Of a DNA stretch of 64,000 nucleotides, positions 1-8,174 are shown piece after piece. The notes under the pieces are model-generated. The model did no database searches. It was not told where the DNA came from and worked only from the letters and a program-made list of their open reading frames with translations. Position numbers and translations under genes: made by a program. The DNA is taken from assembly GCF_014268785.2 (NCBI RefSeq), contig NZ_JABWRD020000001.1, forward strand, positions 943,001-1,007,000, given 5' to 3'. Position 1 is the stretch's first letter. The number at the start of each line of letters is the position of its first letter. Origin of the DNA: Pseudomonas shirazensis (GTDB taxonomy: Bacteria; Pseudomonadota; Gammaproteobacteria; Pseudomonadales; Pseudomonadaceae).

Positions 1-467
1 GCGAGCCCGATGCCCGCCGTGACGGCTATGCAACGGCAACGCACTCAGCGGTATTCGTTGAGGTGCGGGTCGATGAAGAGCTCGGTACGGTGCGTCTTGG
101 GCGGGTGGTCAGCGCGATTGCAGCGGGGCGGGTGATCAATCCGAAGATGGCCCGCAGCCAGATTCTCGGTGGGGTGGTCTGGGGCGTCAGCATGGCGCTG
201 CATGAAGAGACCTTGATCGACCATGAGCTGGGCCGCTACATGAACCACAACCTGGCTGAGTACCACATTCCGGTACAGGCGGATTTCGCTGACATCGATG
301 TGCTGTTCGTAGATGAACCGGACGAGATCGTCAACGCGCTCGGCTCCAAGGGCGTGGGCGAGATCGGCATCGTCGGAGTGCCAGCGGCGGTGGCCAATGC
401 GGTGTATCACGCAACCGGCAAGCGGATGCGTGAGTTCCCGTTGACGATTGATCGAGTGCTTGGTTGA
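1..467 (+). CDS. Xanthine dehydrogenase family molybdopterin-binding subunit, C-terminal part
   Basis: The reading frame is open from the left edge (codons in phase with base 3) to the stop at 465-467, so only the last 154 or so residues are present. This is the C-terminal end of the large molybdenum-binding subunit of a xanthine dehydrogenase/aldehyde oxidase family enzyme. The segment LGSKGVGEIGIVG contains the family's active-site glutamate (GVGE), and the end, VANAVYHATGKRMREFPLT, is typical of YagR/PaoC-like aldehyde oxidoreductases. These enzymes hydroxylate aldehydes or N-heterocycles using the molybdenum cofactor. The substrate cannot be read from this fragment. It belongs to a different enzyme from the Mo subunit at 18.8-21.1 kb. 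Confidence 0.88.
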   Translation, partial: EPDARRDGYATATHSAVFVEVRVDEELGTVRLGRVVSAIAAGRVINPKMARSQILGGVVWGVSMALHEETLIDHELGRYMNHNLAEYHIPVQADFADIDVLFVDEPDEIVNALGSKGVGEIGIVGVPAAVANAVYHATGKRMREFPLTIDRVLG

Positions 468-521
468 GGCTGACTCCGGCTGCAGCGGCCTGGATCGAGG
501 CTGCTGCAGTCGGGGCAGCGG

Positions 522-2606
522 TCAGAACTGGTATTTCATGCCGGCGCCGGCGTACCAGGAGCGGCCGGGGGCTGCTTCGTAGTAGCGCTGGTTGCCATCG
601 CCGACAATCACCGAACCGACGTATTGGCGATCGGTCAGGTTGTCCAACCGCAGCAGTTGATGGAAGGTCCATGGGCCAAGGTTCTGCTCGAAGCGCGTGC
701 GCCAGTTGAATACGGTATAGGCCGGCGCAGCAGTCTGTTGATTGCTGTCCTCAACGTAGACTTTGCTGCGATATTGGCCCTCAAGGCCCATGCTGATCCC
801 TGGATGCGGTTTCCATACGAGCTCGGTATATAGACTGCTGCGCGGTACGCCAGGCAAATTGTTGCCTTTCTCGATGGTGCTGCTGCCTTGGCTGACGGAT
901 TCGTCATAGGTTGCATCAAGCAGCGTGTAGGCGATGTTGGCCTGCCATTGTTCGCTCAGCTCCCGTTGTACACCAAGCTCCAGGCCGCGTCGCAGTGTCT
1001 GACCGGCGTTTTGGTAACTGGTGCGACCGTTGCTTGAAGCAAATACCACTACTTCGTCTTCGGTCTGAATCTCGAACAGCGCCAGGTTGATCCGGGTGCG
1101 CTCGTCCGGGCGGGCTTTAAGGCCGATCTCGTACTGCGTGCTGGTCGCGGGCTTGAGGCCGAAGTTGAAACCTTCCGCAGCCCCCGGTGCGTAGGCCATT
1201 TCGGCTTGGGTAGGGGTCTCGAACGCCTTGCCTGCGCTGACATAGCCGTGCAATTCAGGCGTGAAGGCATACATTACCGACAGAGTCGGCGTGGTGCGCT
1301 GATACTTCTTCGAGCCACTGGAGTCGCCATTGGCCAGATACTTGTCGTTGACCTCCATTTCCATGCTGCTGCGGCGCACGCCAGCATCCACGGTCCAGCG
1401 GTCGAGTTCCCAGTGGGCTTGTAGATAAGGGTCGAGGCTGGTGGCGGTGTCCTTCTCGTCGCGACGCAGTTCACCTTTGACGCCCAGGGTGTCGCCGCTG
1501 AAGTTCTGGAAACCGCGGCGGTCGTCCGTGCTGCGGTCGTAGTCAGCGCCGGCAGTGAGAGTCAGGGCACCGTAGGCGACTTCGATCGGTTGAATCCAGC
1601 GCAAGGTGCCACCGTGGAACTCCCGGTCGAAATCGACCACGCCACCGCCACGGTTGTTGGGCGCTGTGCCTTGGGGGATGGACAGATACTGAATCACACT
1701 ACGCTTGCCCGCATACAGATTGAACTGCAACGTCGCGTCACCGAAGTAACGCTCGTAATTCATCCCAACTTGCTGGTGATGGATGCTTTTGCGCGTGTTG
1801 TATTCTTCGGCGCGGCTGCTCACTGAGCGGGGATCATCCTTGTAACCTTGCCAGGTCTGTCCCAACGGGTCCTGGGTGCCGTTCTGCTCCAAAGTGCTGA
1901 AGATCAGTGCCAGGCGGCTGTCTTCATCAGGGCGTACATGCACCTTGGCAAAGGTCTGGTCGCGCCGCGCCGCACTGTGGTCGCGGTAGCCGTCGGTGTC
2001 CAGCCGGGAAGCATCGAGGACAAACCCGGCGTAGTCGTTGCCGCCCTCACCGTAGACATGGTTCTTGTTGAAGCCATCGCTGCCAAAGGTGGTGTCGACG
2101 CCGACCTTGGGCGCCCCAGCACCATCGCGGGAGAACATCTGGATCACCCCGCCGGCATTGCTGCCGTAAATCGCCGACGCAGGGCCGCGCAGCACTTCGA
2201 TGCGCTCGGCCACATCGAGGTTGAGCGAGGCTGCCTGGCCCTGGCCGTCGGGCGTACTTGCCGGGATTCCATCGCTGAGCAGCTTGATCCCGCGAATGCC
2301 AAATGCCGACCGAGCGCCATACCCGCGAGAAGATATCTGCAGGTCCTGGGCGTAGTTCTGACGGTTCTGCACCACCAGCCCGGGCACGCGATTGAGCGCC
2401 TCGGACAAGTTGACCCCCAACTGGCCATCAGCGATCTGCGCGCGTTCCACGGTGTCGATGGAGTAGGGCAGGTCGAAGCTCTGGTTGGGTGCATAGGTGC
2501 CTGTGACCACCACCGGCTCGAGCAGGTTGAAGGTGGTCGCAGGCTCGGCATGGGCCAGGCTGCACAGGCCGAGGGTTGGCAGTAGAACGGTGAAATGGCG
2601 ACGCAT
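522..2606 (-). CDS. pqqU: TonB-dependent outer-membrane receptor, PqqU (YncD)-like
   Basis: This 694-residue protein has a signal peptide ending near AHA, a TonB-box-like EPVVVTGTY, a plug domain (about 45-150) and a 22-strand barrel ending in aromatic F. It closely recalls E. coli YncD, now PqqU, the importer of the cofactor pyrroloquinoline quinone. Shared stretches include QNRQNYAQDLQ, GIPA-TPDGQGQ near residue 115, GFETPT-like AFETPTQAEM, and YVGSVIV followed by RYYE and PGR at the C-terminus. Family knowledge says the receptor moves PQQ across the outer membrane using TonB energy; transport of PQQ here is inferred from likeness. RBS AGGAAG precedes the ATG. RidA lies 45 bp upstream on the same strand. 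A siderophore receptor is the alternative. Confidence 0.82.
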   Translation of the reverse strand: MRRHFTVLLPTLGLCSLAHAEPATTFNLLEPVVVTGTYAPNQSFDLPYSIDTVERAQIADGQLGVNLSEALNRVPGLVVQNRQNYAQDLQISSRGYGARSAFGIRGIKLLSDGIPASTPDGQGQAASLNLDVAERIEVLRGPASAIYGSNAGGVIQMFSRDGAGAPKVGVDTTFGSDGFNKNHVYGEGGNDYAGFVLDASRLDTDGYRDHSAARRDQTFAKVHVRPDEDSRLALIFSTLEQNGTQDPLGQTWQGYKDDPRSVSSRAEEYNTRKSIHHQQVGMNYERYFGDATLQFNLYAGKRSVIQYLSIPQGTAPNNRGGGVVDFDREFHGGTLRWIQPIEVAYGALTLTAGADYDRSTDDRRGFQNFSGDTLGVKGELRRDEKDTATSLDPYLQAHWELDRWTVDAGVRRSSMEMEVNDKYLANGDSSGSKKYQRTTPTLSVMYAFTPELHGYVSAGKAFETPTQAEMAYAPGAAEGFNFGLKPATSTQYEIGLKARPDERTRINLALFEIQTEDEVVVFASSNGRTSYQNAGQTLRRGLELGVQRELSEQWQANIAYTLLDATYDESVSQGSSTIEKGNNLPGVPRSSLYTELVWKPHPGISMGLEGQYRSKVYVEDSNQQTAAPAYTVFNWRTRFEQNLGPWTFHQLLRLDNLTDRQYVGSVIVGDGNQRYYEAAPGRSWYAGAGMKYQF

Positions 2607-2651
2607 GGGGCTTCCTGCTGCTTCAAAACGGTGGTGACGGGTGGGCCAGGG

Positions 2652-3032
2652 TCAGGCCTTTGCGGCCATAGCGGTTACTTCGACGCGCATACCTTCTACC
2701 GCCAATGCCGCCACGCCAACGGCCGCTCGGACCGGCCATGGCTGGCTGAAGAAGCGCTGGTACACCTCGTTGAATGCAGGCCGGTCGGCCATGTCGGTGA
2801 GGTAGATGGTCAAGTGCAGCACACGGTCCATGGAACTGCCAGCGCGCTCCAGCGCAGTTTTCAGCGCCTGCAGGGTGCATTCGCTCTGCTCGACAATACC
2901 GCCCAGCTCCAGGCTGCCGTCTGCCCGGGTCGGGATCTGCGTGCTCACCAGCAAATTGCCGAAGCCGGTCACGTCGGACGAGATTGAGTCCGGGTCTGGG
3001 TCTGGAATGAAGGTGATGTCTGCATTTGCCAT
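2652..3032 (-). CDS. RidA/YjgF/YER057c/UK114 family protein
   Basis: A 126-residue single-domain protein with the RidA fold pattern: GNLLVSTQIP, then Q-ALKTALERAGSSMDRVLHLTIYL and the family-typical NEVYQRFFSQPWPVRAAVGV, which carries the arginine that binds the carboxylate of the imine substrate in true RidA proteins. RidA deaminates reactive enamine/imine intermediates released by PLP enzymes; related subfamilies sit in catabolic operons. It lies 45 bp upstream of the PqqU-like receptor on the same strand and may share its transcript. The N-terminus is Asp/Pro rich (DPDPDS). Which RidA subfamily it belongs to is not clear from the sequence alone. Confidence 0.88.
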   Translation of the reverse strand: MANADITFIPDPDPDSISSDVTGFGNLLVSTQIPTRADGSLELGGIVEQSECTLQALKTALERAGSSMDRVLHLTIYLTDMADRPAFNEVYQRFFSQPWPVRAAVGVAALAVEGMRVEVTAMAAKA

Positions 3033-3196
3033 GGGAATAGATGCCTAGCACGGGAGGAAAGGCGCAAGCCTACGTGAGCGAGCCGGGCCGGTCGAGCCGC
3101 CGCTGGGCCATTGAAATTGAAATAGTAGGCATTGCCGGTCAGAATCGCGGCCATTTGGCCGAGCGCACAGCCTCGGTTATGCAGAAGGAACAGGGC

Positions 3197-3895
3197 TTGA
3201 ACGAACACACACTGTCGCAGCGCCTGGAGCGGGTCGCGGCGAACGTGCCGGCATCAGCGCGGCTGGCGGATATTGGCTCGGACCACGGTTACCTGCCGGT
3301 GGCGTTGATGCTGCGCGGGGCGATCGAGTTTGCCGTGGCTGGCGAAGTGGCGCAGACGCCGTTTCACTCGGCGCAGCGCAAGGTGCGTAAAAATGGCCTG
3401 GAGCAGCGTATTGCCGTGCGCCTGGCGGATGGCCTGGCGGCGATCGAGGCGGGTGACCGGATCGATGTGGTCAGCCTGTGCGGTATGGGCGGCGAGACCA
3501 TGTGCGAGATATTCGAGCGCGGCAAGCACTACCTCACCGGCACCGAGCAGTTGATCATGCAGCCCAACGGTGGCGAGCAGGAGCTGCGCACCTGGCTGAT
3601 GAAAAACGGTTACCGCATCGAGCATGAAGAGGTGCTGCGCGAGAACCGCTTCGACTACGAAATCATCGTTGCCGTGCCGGCTGCTGACGTGGTCTACACG
3701 CCGCAGCAGCTATTGTTTGGCCCGTGCTTGATGGAGCAGCGCAGCGAGGCGTTTCTGGGCAAGTGGCGCCGCGTGCTGCGTCAGCGCCAGCAGACCCTGG
3801 CGCACTTCGAGCATGCGCAAGAGGTGCCGCAGGCCAAGGCCCGGCTGTTCAGCGAACAGGTCGAGTGGATTACTCAACTGCTGGCCGGGGCCTGA
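3197..3895 (+). CDS. trmK: tRNA (adenine(22)-N1)-methyltransferase TrmK-like
   Basis: This class I SAM-dependent methyltransferase of 232 residues shows motif I as LADIGSDHGYLPVALM, then VVSLCGMGGETM and IMQPNGGEQELRTWL, all hallmarks of the TrmK/YqfN (DUF633) family. The family methylates N1 of A22 in tRNA in Gram-positive bacteria; the role in Pseudomonas is less established. I chose a TTG start at 3197 because AAGGAACAGG lies 8 bases upstream and the protein then begins NEHTLSQRLERVAANVP, as expected for the family. An ATG at 3179 in the same frame is the alternative, and the frame stays open further upstream. The gene converges on the next one with a 4-base gap. Confidence 0.82.
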   Translation: MNEHTLSQRLERVAANVPASARLADIGSDHGYLPVALMLRGAIEFAVAGEVAQTPFHSAQRKVRKNGLEQRIAVRLADGLAAIEAGDRIDVVSLCGMGGETMCEIFERGKHYLTGTEQLIMQPNGGEQELRTWLMKNGYRIEHEEVLRENRFDYEIIVAVPAADVVYTPQQLLFGPCLMEQRSEAFLGKWRRVLRQRQQTLAHFEHAQEVPQAKARLFSEQVEWITQLLAGA

Positions 3896-3899
3896 TCGA

Positions 3900-4169
3900 T
3901 TACATCTGCGAGCAGTTGCCCATCTCGCGGAAGCTGATGTCGTGGCGCTGGCCTTGCTGGTCCAGATAGGCCATCCGCGCGGTGCCCACCTTGCAGTCTT
4001 CGATGTCGCTTGCCGGGGTAATGGAGATCACCTTGGCAACGTCCAACGGCATGCCGTAGTGGTACTGCTCAACCGCTGCGGGTGCTGGTTGTTGATTGCC
4101 CTGGTCCGCGTAGGCAACGGTGGTGGCCACTGAGCTGAGAAGGGCAAAAATTGCGATAACGGCTTTCAT
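3900..4169 (-). CDS. DUF2790 small exported protein
   Basis: An 89-residue protein with a signal peptide (MKAVIAIFALLSSVATTVAYA) and a mature part containing YHYGMPLDVAKVISI and two cysteines (DCKVGTARMAYLD and MGNCSQ). This matches the DUF2790 family, which is widespread in Pseudomonas, often induced by stress or copper and of unknown biochemical role. The start is the ATG preceded by GAGGAGCTCATC, a strong RBS; the longer upstream frame has no such site. It is divergent from the LysR gene at 4290, with a 120-bp gap that must hold both promoters. The two cysteines may form a disulfide in the periplasm (inference). Confidence 0.87.
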   Translation of the reverse strand: MKAVIAIFALLSSVATTVAYADQGNQQPAPAAVEQYHYGMPLDVAKVISITPASDIEDCKVGTARMAYLDQQGQRHDISFREMGNCSQM

Positions 4170-4289
4170 GATGAGCTCCTCGATTACGTATGAGCCATGA
4201 TGCATTGCTTGGCGATTCACAATAAATGGCCTGCAACGTGATAGATTGCTGCTCTTGATGTACGAATTAAACTTCAGGAGCGCGCTTCC

Positions 4290-5222
4290 ATGGACATGCT
4301 GCATGCCATGCGGACTTTCACCCGGGTAGTCGATTGCGGCAGTTTCGCGGGCGCCGCCAATGCCCTCGACATCTCTGCCGCCCAGGTCTCACGCATCGTC
4401 GCCGAGCTCGAAAACCAGTTGCAGACTCGCCTGCTGCACCGCACTACCCGGCGCCTGCGCATGAGCGAGGCGGGCGAGCGTTTCCTTGAGCGGGCGCGGC
4501 AGATCCTGTTGCTCAGTGAAGAAGCCATGGACGAGGCGCGCGGTGCCCACCTGACCCCGCGCGGGCGGCTGCGGGTGCACTCCACCCATGGCTTGGGCCT
4601 GCTGATGATGCCGCTGGTGGCGGCCTATCAGGCGGCCTGCCCGGAAGTGGTGATGGAGCTGACCCTCTCGCAGCGCAATCCCGATCCGCTTGATGAGGGC
4701 CACGACGTGGTCATCACCATCGGCCGCGGCTTGCCGGATTCGCAGCTGATTGCCATCCCCCTGGGCGGCATCTACAGCATCCTTTGTGCCTCACCTGACT
4801 ATCTGGCGCGTCACGGAGTGCCCGAGCGTCCAGAGGACTTGCAGCAGCATGTGTGCATGCGCATGGGCGACCCATTGTTCGAAGAGGACTGGGTGTTTGA
4901 ACAAGCGGCCGAGAGCTGCGTGATTCAACCGCAGCAGACCTTCCTGACCAACGTCGCGGATGCCATGTTGCAGGCTACCGAGCTGGGTATGGGGATTGGC
5001 TTGATTCCGTATTTTTCCGCGACCAGAGCGATCGAGCAGGGACGGCTATGCCGGGTCTTGGCGCCGCATCGCCTGCGTCAGCGGGAGATTTATGCGATCT
5101 ACCCGTCCCGGCACTATCTGGATGCCAAGGTGCGGACCTGGCTGGACATGCTCAAGGAGCAATTGCCGCTGATGTTCCAGGCGCATGAACAGATAGTCGA
5201 AGAACAGCGCCACTGGCGCTGA
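4290..5222 (+). CDS. LysR family transcriptional regulator
   Basis: The 310-residue protein has an N-terminal winged helix-turn-helix (about 1-60: AMRTFTRVVDCGSFAGAANALDISAAQVSRIVAELE) followed by a LysR effector domain (about 90-295). RBS AGGAG lies 10 bases before the ATG. The type, with MDMLHAMRTF at the start, resembles the DmlR/CrgA-like group that acts on nearby catabolic or efflux genes. No obvious target is adjacent: the divergent neighbour is the DUF2790 gene and the next gene downstream is on the opposite strand. The effector is unknown. Confidence 0.92.
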   Translation: MDMLHAMRTFTRVVDCGSFAGAANALDISAAQVSRIVAELENQLQTRLLHRTTRRLRMSEAGERFLERARQILLLSEEAMDEARGAHLTPRGRLRVHSTHGLGLLMMPLVAAYQAACPEVVMELTLSQRNPDPLDEGHDVVITIGRGLPDSQLIAIPLGGIYSILCASPDYLARHGVPERPEDLQQHVCMRMGDPLFEEDWVFEQAAESCVIQPQQTFLTNVADAMLQATELGMGIGLIPYFSATRAIEQGRLCRVLAPHRLRQREIYAIYPSRHYLDAKVRTWLDMLKEQLPLMFQAHEQIVEEQRHWR

Positions 5223-5269
5223 TTGAACTGAAGCGCGGCGCTGCAGGTTTCCCCACAGCGCCCCTGCGA

Positions 5270-5551
5270 TCAATGATCGTCTTGCTCGGCACTGCTCGAG
5301 TCGCTTGGCCCAGGGGTCTTGCCTTCTGCGCCATCGGAATCGGTACCGGTATCGCTGCTGTCATTATCCGGGCTTCCGCCTGGTGTGTTGACGCTGCTGC
5401 CGTCACCGGCGGTGCTGCCACGCGGTTGGTCGCCAGAGGACTGTTCAGTGGTGGACTTGCCGCTGTTCATGTCTGTGGCAGCAATGCTGACGGTAGAAGC
5501 AAGGCCCAACGACAGGGCAAGAACTAACGGAAGCGGGCGGAAGCGAACCAT
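5270..5551 (-). CDS. Small exported acidic Ser/Gly/Asp-rich protein
   Basis: A 93-residue protein with a clear signal peptide (MVRFRPLPLVLALSLGLASTVSIAA), after which nearly every residue is S, G, D, E, T, P or N, so the mature chain should be disordered and strongly acidic. The ATG has RBS AGGAGA 6 bases upstream, which supports real translation. I do not recognise a family. It lies between a LysR gene (convergent) and an MFS gene (same strand, 96 bp upstream). A calcium-binding or surface role is possible but unsupported. The complementary strand is also open in this stretch, a by-product of the GC-rich repeats. Confidence 0.6.
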   Translation of the reverse strand: MVRFRPLPLVLALSLGLASTVSIAATDMNSGKSTTEQSSGDQPRGSTAGDGSSVNTPGGSPDNDSSDTGTDSDGAEGKTPGPSDSSSAEQDDH

Positions 5552-5647
5552 GGTGAATCTCCTATAAGGATGATCGTCATGTGTTCGGCCACGCCAGCGG
5601 GGGCAGGGTGCCCGTCGGGCGACGAGCGGTCATGCCCCCGGCGCGGG

Positions 5648-6940
5648 TCAGGCGTGTTCTGCAGCAGGCGCCGGCGCCTGGGTTTCAGCCATCGATGGGT
5701 GCTCCTGCACAGCATGGCGCAGTTCTTCGGTCACCCGCAGTTCGGCGCCACTCGGCGAGAACGTGGTGCTCGCAGCAAACGGCGCGGGATGCTCCGGTGC
5801 CGGGCGCTTGCCGCGGCGCCAGAGGAAGAAGCTGACCATGGCCAGGTTGATCACGGCAAATGCCCAGAACAGGCCGACTTCGCCGTACGAGGTCATCACC
5901 GGCGAAATCGCCAGCGGCGCCATTGCCGAGCCCAGCGAGTTGATCAGCAGCAGGCCCTGGATCATCGGCACCAGCGCATCCGCTGGGGCGCGGTCGGCAG
6001 CGCTGCTGACCGACACCGGGTACACCGCGAACACACAGCCGCCGAGCAGGAACAGCATTGCTGGCAACAGCACCGAGTTGGCCGGCAGCAGGCCGATCAC
6101 CAGCGACAGCACGGTGCACAGCGCGGCCAGCGTGATCAACACATCCTGGCGGTCCTTGCGGTCGGACCAGCGCCCCACCGGATACTGCAGCAGCATGGCG
6201 CCGAGAATCACCCAGGCCATCATGGTGCCGACTTCACCCACCGCCAGACCGATACGCTGCAAGTACAGCGGCAGCAAGGTATACACCGCGGCGATTGCCA
6301 CTCCCGATCCAAAGCAACCGACCAGACCGGTAGGGGCCACGCCCAGCAGTTGCCGGGGTTTGAGCGGTTCGACCTGATCGAGCACCGGCGATACCTGCGG
6401 CAGGATCACGATCGGCAGCACCGACAGCGCCGCCAGCATGCCGGCAACCATGTATGGCGCGCTGGCGCCCAGGCCAGTGATCTCGCCCAACGCAGCCTGA
6501 GCCAGCACGCCAGCACCGTAGAAGGCGATCATATAAAGGGCCAGCAGGCGCCCGCGGATCTTCGCGTCGCCGGCCATCAGCAACCAGCTTTCAATCACCA
6601 GAAACACGCCGACGGCAGCCCAGCCGTTGATCAGGCGCATGGCCATCCACCAGGTGGTGTCGTAGAACAGGCCCTGCATCAGGCTGGTGGCGGCGATCAG
6701 CGCGGCGAAGCTGCTGTAGGCTCGGATGTGGCCGATGCGCAGGATCAGCCGGTCATTGAACAGGGCGCCCAGGGTCAGGCCGATGAAGTAGGCCGAAGAG
6801 ACGATACCGATCATCGTCGCCGATTCGCCCGCCGTACCCAGTTGCAGTGTGGTCAACGAAGACATGAAACCATTGCCCAGGGCCATGATGAACAGCCCAA
6901 GCAGGGGCGCCAGCGCCATGGCCAGCAAACGCGGAGACAT
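5648..6940 (-). CDS. MFS transporter, YcaD-like
   Basis: The 430-residue protein has about 12 hydrophobic segments and ends in a soluble tail of about 45 residues. The N-terminal half, PLLGLFIMALGNGFMSSLTT, and GIVSSAYFIGLTLGAL followed by an R-IGHIRAY loop resemble the YcaD/MFS_2-like group, an inner-membrane carrier family without a firm substrate. GAGGTATGT precedes the ATG. It stands alone between the acidic exported protein (same strand, downstream) and a LysR gene. The C-terminal tail is Ala/Pro/Glu rich and may be disordered. Confidence 0.85.
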   Translation of the reverse strand: MSPRLLAMALAPLLGLFIMALGNGFMSSLTTLQLGTAGESATMIGIVSSAYFIGLTLGALFNDRLILRIGHIRAYSSFAALIAATSLMQGLFYDTTWWMAMRLINGWAAVGVFLVIESWLLMAGDAKIRGRLLALYMIAFYGAGVLAQAALGEITGLGASAPYMVAGMLAALSVLPIVILPQVSPVLDQVEPLKPRQLLGVAPTGLVGCFGSGVAIAAVYTLLPLYLQRIGLAVGEVGTMMAWVILGAMLLQYPVGRWSDRKDRQDVLITLAALCTVLSLVIGLLPANSVLLPAMLFLLGGCVFAVYPVSVSSAADRAPADALVPMIQGLLLINSLGSAMAPLAISPVMTSYGEVGLFWAFAVINLAMVSFFLWRRGKRPAPEHPAPFAASTTFSPSGAELRVTEELRHAVQEHPSMAETQAPAPAAEHA

Positions 6941-7154
6941 ACATACCTCAAGAAGAAATCAGCAGATGTGTGCCTTTTTGCCGCGCAGGCTGGGCCGGGC
7001 CGTTGCGGACCGGTAGCGAGGGTGCCTGTAGCAGGGTGACTGGCGAAAAGGAGGCGCGATTTTAAGCGTTATCCTGGATTTGCCAAGGGGGCTGGCCCTG
7101 CGACCATCCGCCGCAGGATCAACGGTCGGGGTGTTGATGCAGCAGCCCGCGCTG

Positions 7155-8081
7155 TCAGGCGTGGCCATCAGCCAGCCGTGGCGGCTGAAACAACTGCCGA
7201 ATCAACTCGCGCAACCAGCGATTGCCGCTGTCCTGGTGGTAGCGTGCGTGCCAGTGCTGCTTGACCGTGAAGCCGTCGACCGCAAGCGGGCAATCGGTCA
7301 TCTGCAGGCCGTGCATGGCGGCGAGTGTCTGGCCGATATGCCGAGGGAGCGTCGCGAGTAGGTCGGTCGAGCCGACCACCATGCCCAAACCGAGAAAGCC
7401 GGGCAGCTCAAGCATCACCCGGCGCTCGATGCCGGCCCGGGTCAGAGCCGCCTCGAGCAATTTCTGGCCGGTGCCGGCACTGACTTGCACGTGTCCCTCG
7501 GTCCGGTAGCGGGTGATGCTCATGGGCTCGCCTTCGGTGGCATGCTTGGGGTTGCTCAGGCACACCCAGTCCTGCTCGAACAACACCTGCTGGTACATGC
7601 CGCCGCCCAGCCAGGGCACAAAACCAATGGCCAGGTCGGCTTCGCCTGATTCCAGCGCGCTTTCGGTATTGCCGTCGATGCGTGCCGCTTCCAGGCGGAT
7701 GCCCGGCGCGTGCGAGCGCAGATGATTGAGGATGCTCGGCAGCAAGGTGATGTGGCTGGCATCGCTGACGCATAAGCGAAAACGCCGCTGCGCGGTCGCG
7801 GCGATGAATTGTGGCTCGGAGGCGGTCAGTCGGCGCAGCGATTCGAGCACCTCACGGCACGGCCCGATCAACTGGTCGGCCCGCGGCGTGGGCGCCATGC
7901 CGCCGGGGGTGCGCACAAACAAGGGGTCGTTCAGCTGCTCGCGCAGGCGTGCCAGCCAGATGCTGATGGTGGGCTGGCTCTGGCCCAGTTGCTCGGCGGC
8001 GCGGGTCACGCTGCGGCAGTTGTAGAGGACATCGAACAGGCGCAGCAGCTTGGGATCTGGCAGGGCATCCAACGACGTCAT
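7155..8081 (-). CDS. LysR family regulator of the divergent 8.2-12.5 kb operon
   Basis: This LysR protein of 308 residues starts at the ATG giving MTSLDALPDPKLLRLFDVLYN, the usual distance before the helix-turn-helix (SVTRAAEQLGQSQPTISIWLARLREQ). It continues DPLFVRTPGGMAPTPRADQL, which resembles the NahR/LinR/PcpR type that acts on aromatic and xenobiotic operons. An ATG at 8114 is in frame but would run into the control region. The gene is divergent from the GTG of the operon at 8175, and the 93-bp gap contains a perfect 18-bp inverted repeat (8092-8109). This arrangement makes control of that operon likely. Confidence 0.92.
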   Translation of the reverse strand: MTSLDALPDPKLLRLFDVLYNCRSVTRAAEQLGQSQPTISIWLARLREQLNDPLFVRTPGGMAPTPRADQLIGPCREVLESLRRLTASEPQFIAATAQRRFRLCVSDASHITLLPSILNHLRSHAPGIRLEAARIDGNTESALESGEADLAIGFVPWLGGGMYQQVLFEQDWVCLSNPKHATEGEPMSITRYRTEGHVQVSAGTGQKLLEAALTRAGIERRVMLELPGFLGLGMVVGSTDLLATLPRHIGQTLAAMHGLQMTDCPLAVDGFTVKQHWHARYHQDSGNRWLRELIRQLFQPPRLADGHA

Positions 8082-8091
8082 TATTGTAATT

Positions 8092-8109
8092 CTCAATAGT
8101 GCTATTGAG
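8092..8109. promoter_or_regulatory. Inverted repeat, probable LysR operator
   Basis: CTCAATAG-TG-CTATTGAG is a perfect 8+2+8 palindrome 11 bases upstream of the LysR ATG and 66 bases upstream of the operon start. It contains T-N11-A type spacing, as expected for a LysR recognition site. Binding is inferred from position. Confidence 0.62.
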
Positions 8110-8174
8110 GCCATTGTATAGCCCAAATAAGCCCGCCTGCCTAATGTGGTCGCAAAGCACAGGAGGCTTGCGAC

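Noticed and set aside
5570..7039. Long open frame of about 490 codons on the plus strand
   Set aside because: It lies opposite the MFS gene 5648-6940; its product is Gln/His/Arg-rich without any family motif and is the mirror of GC-rich codon usage.
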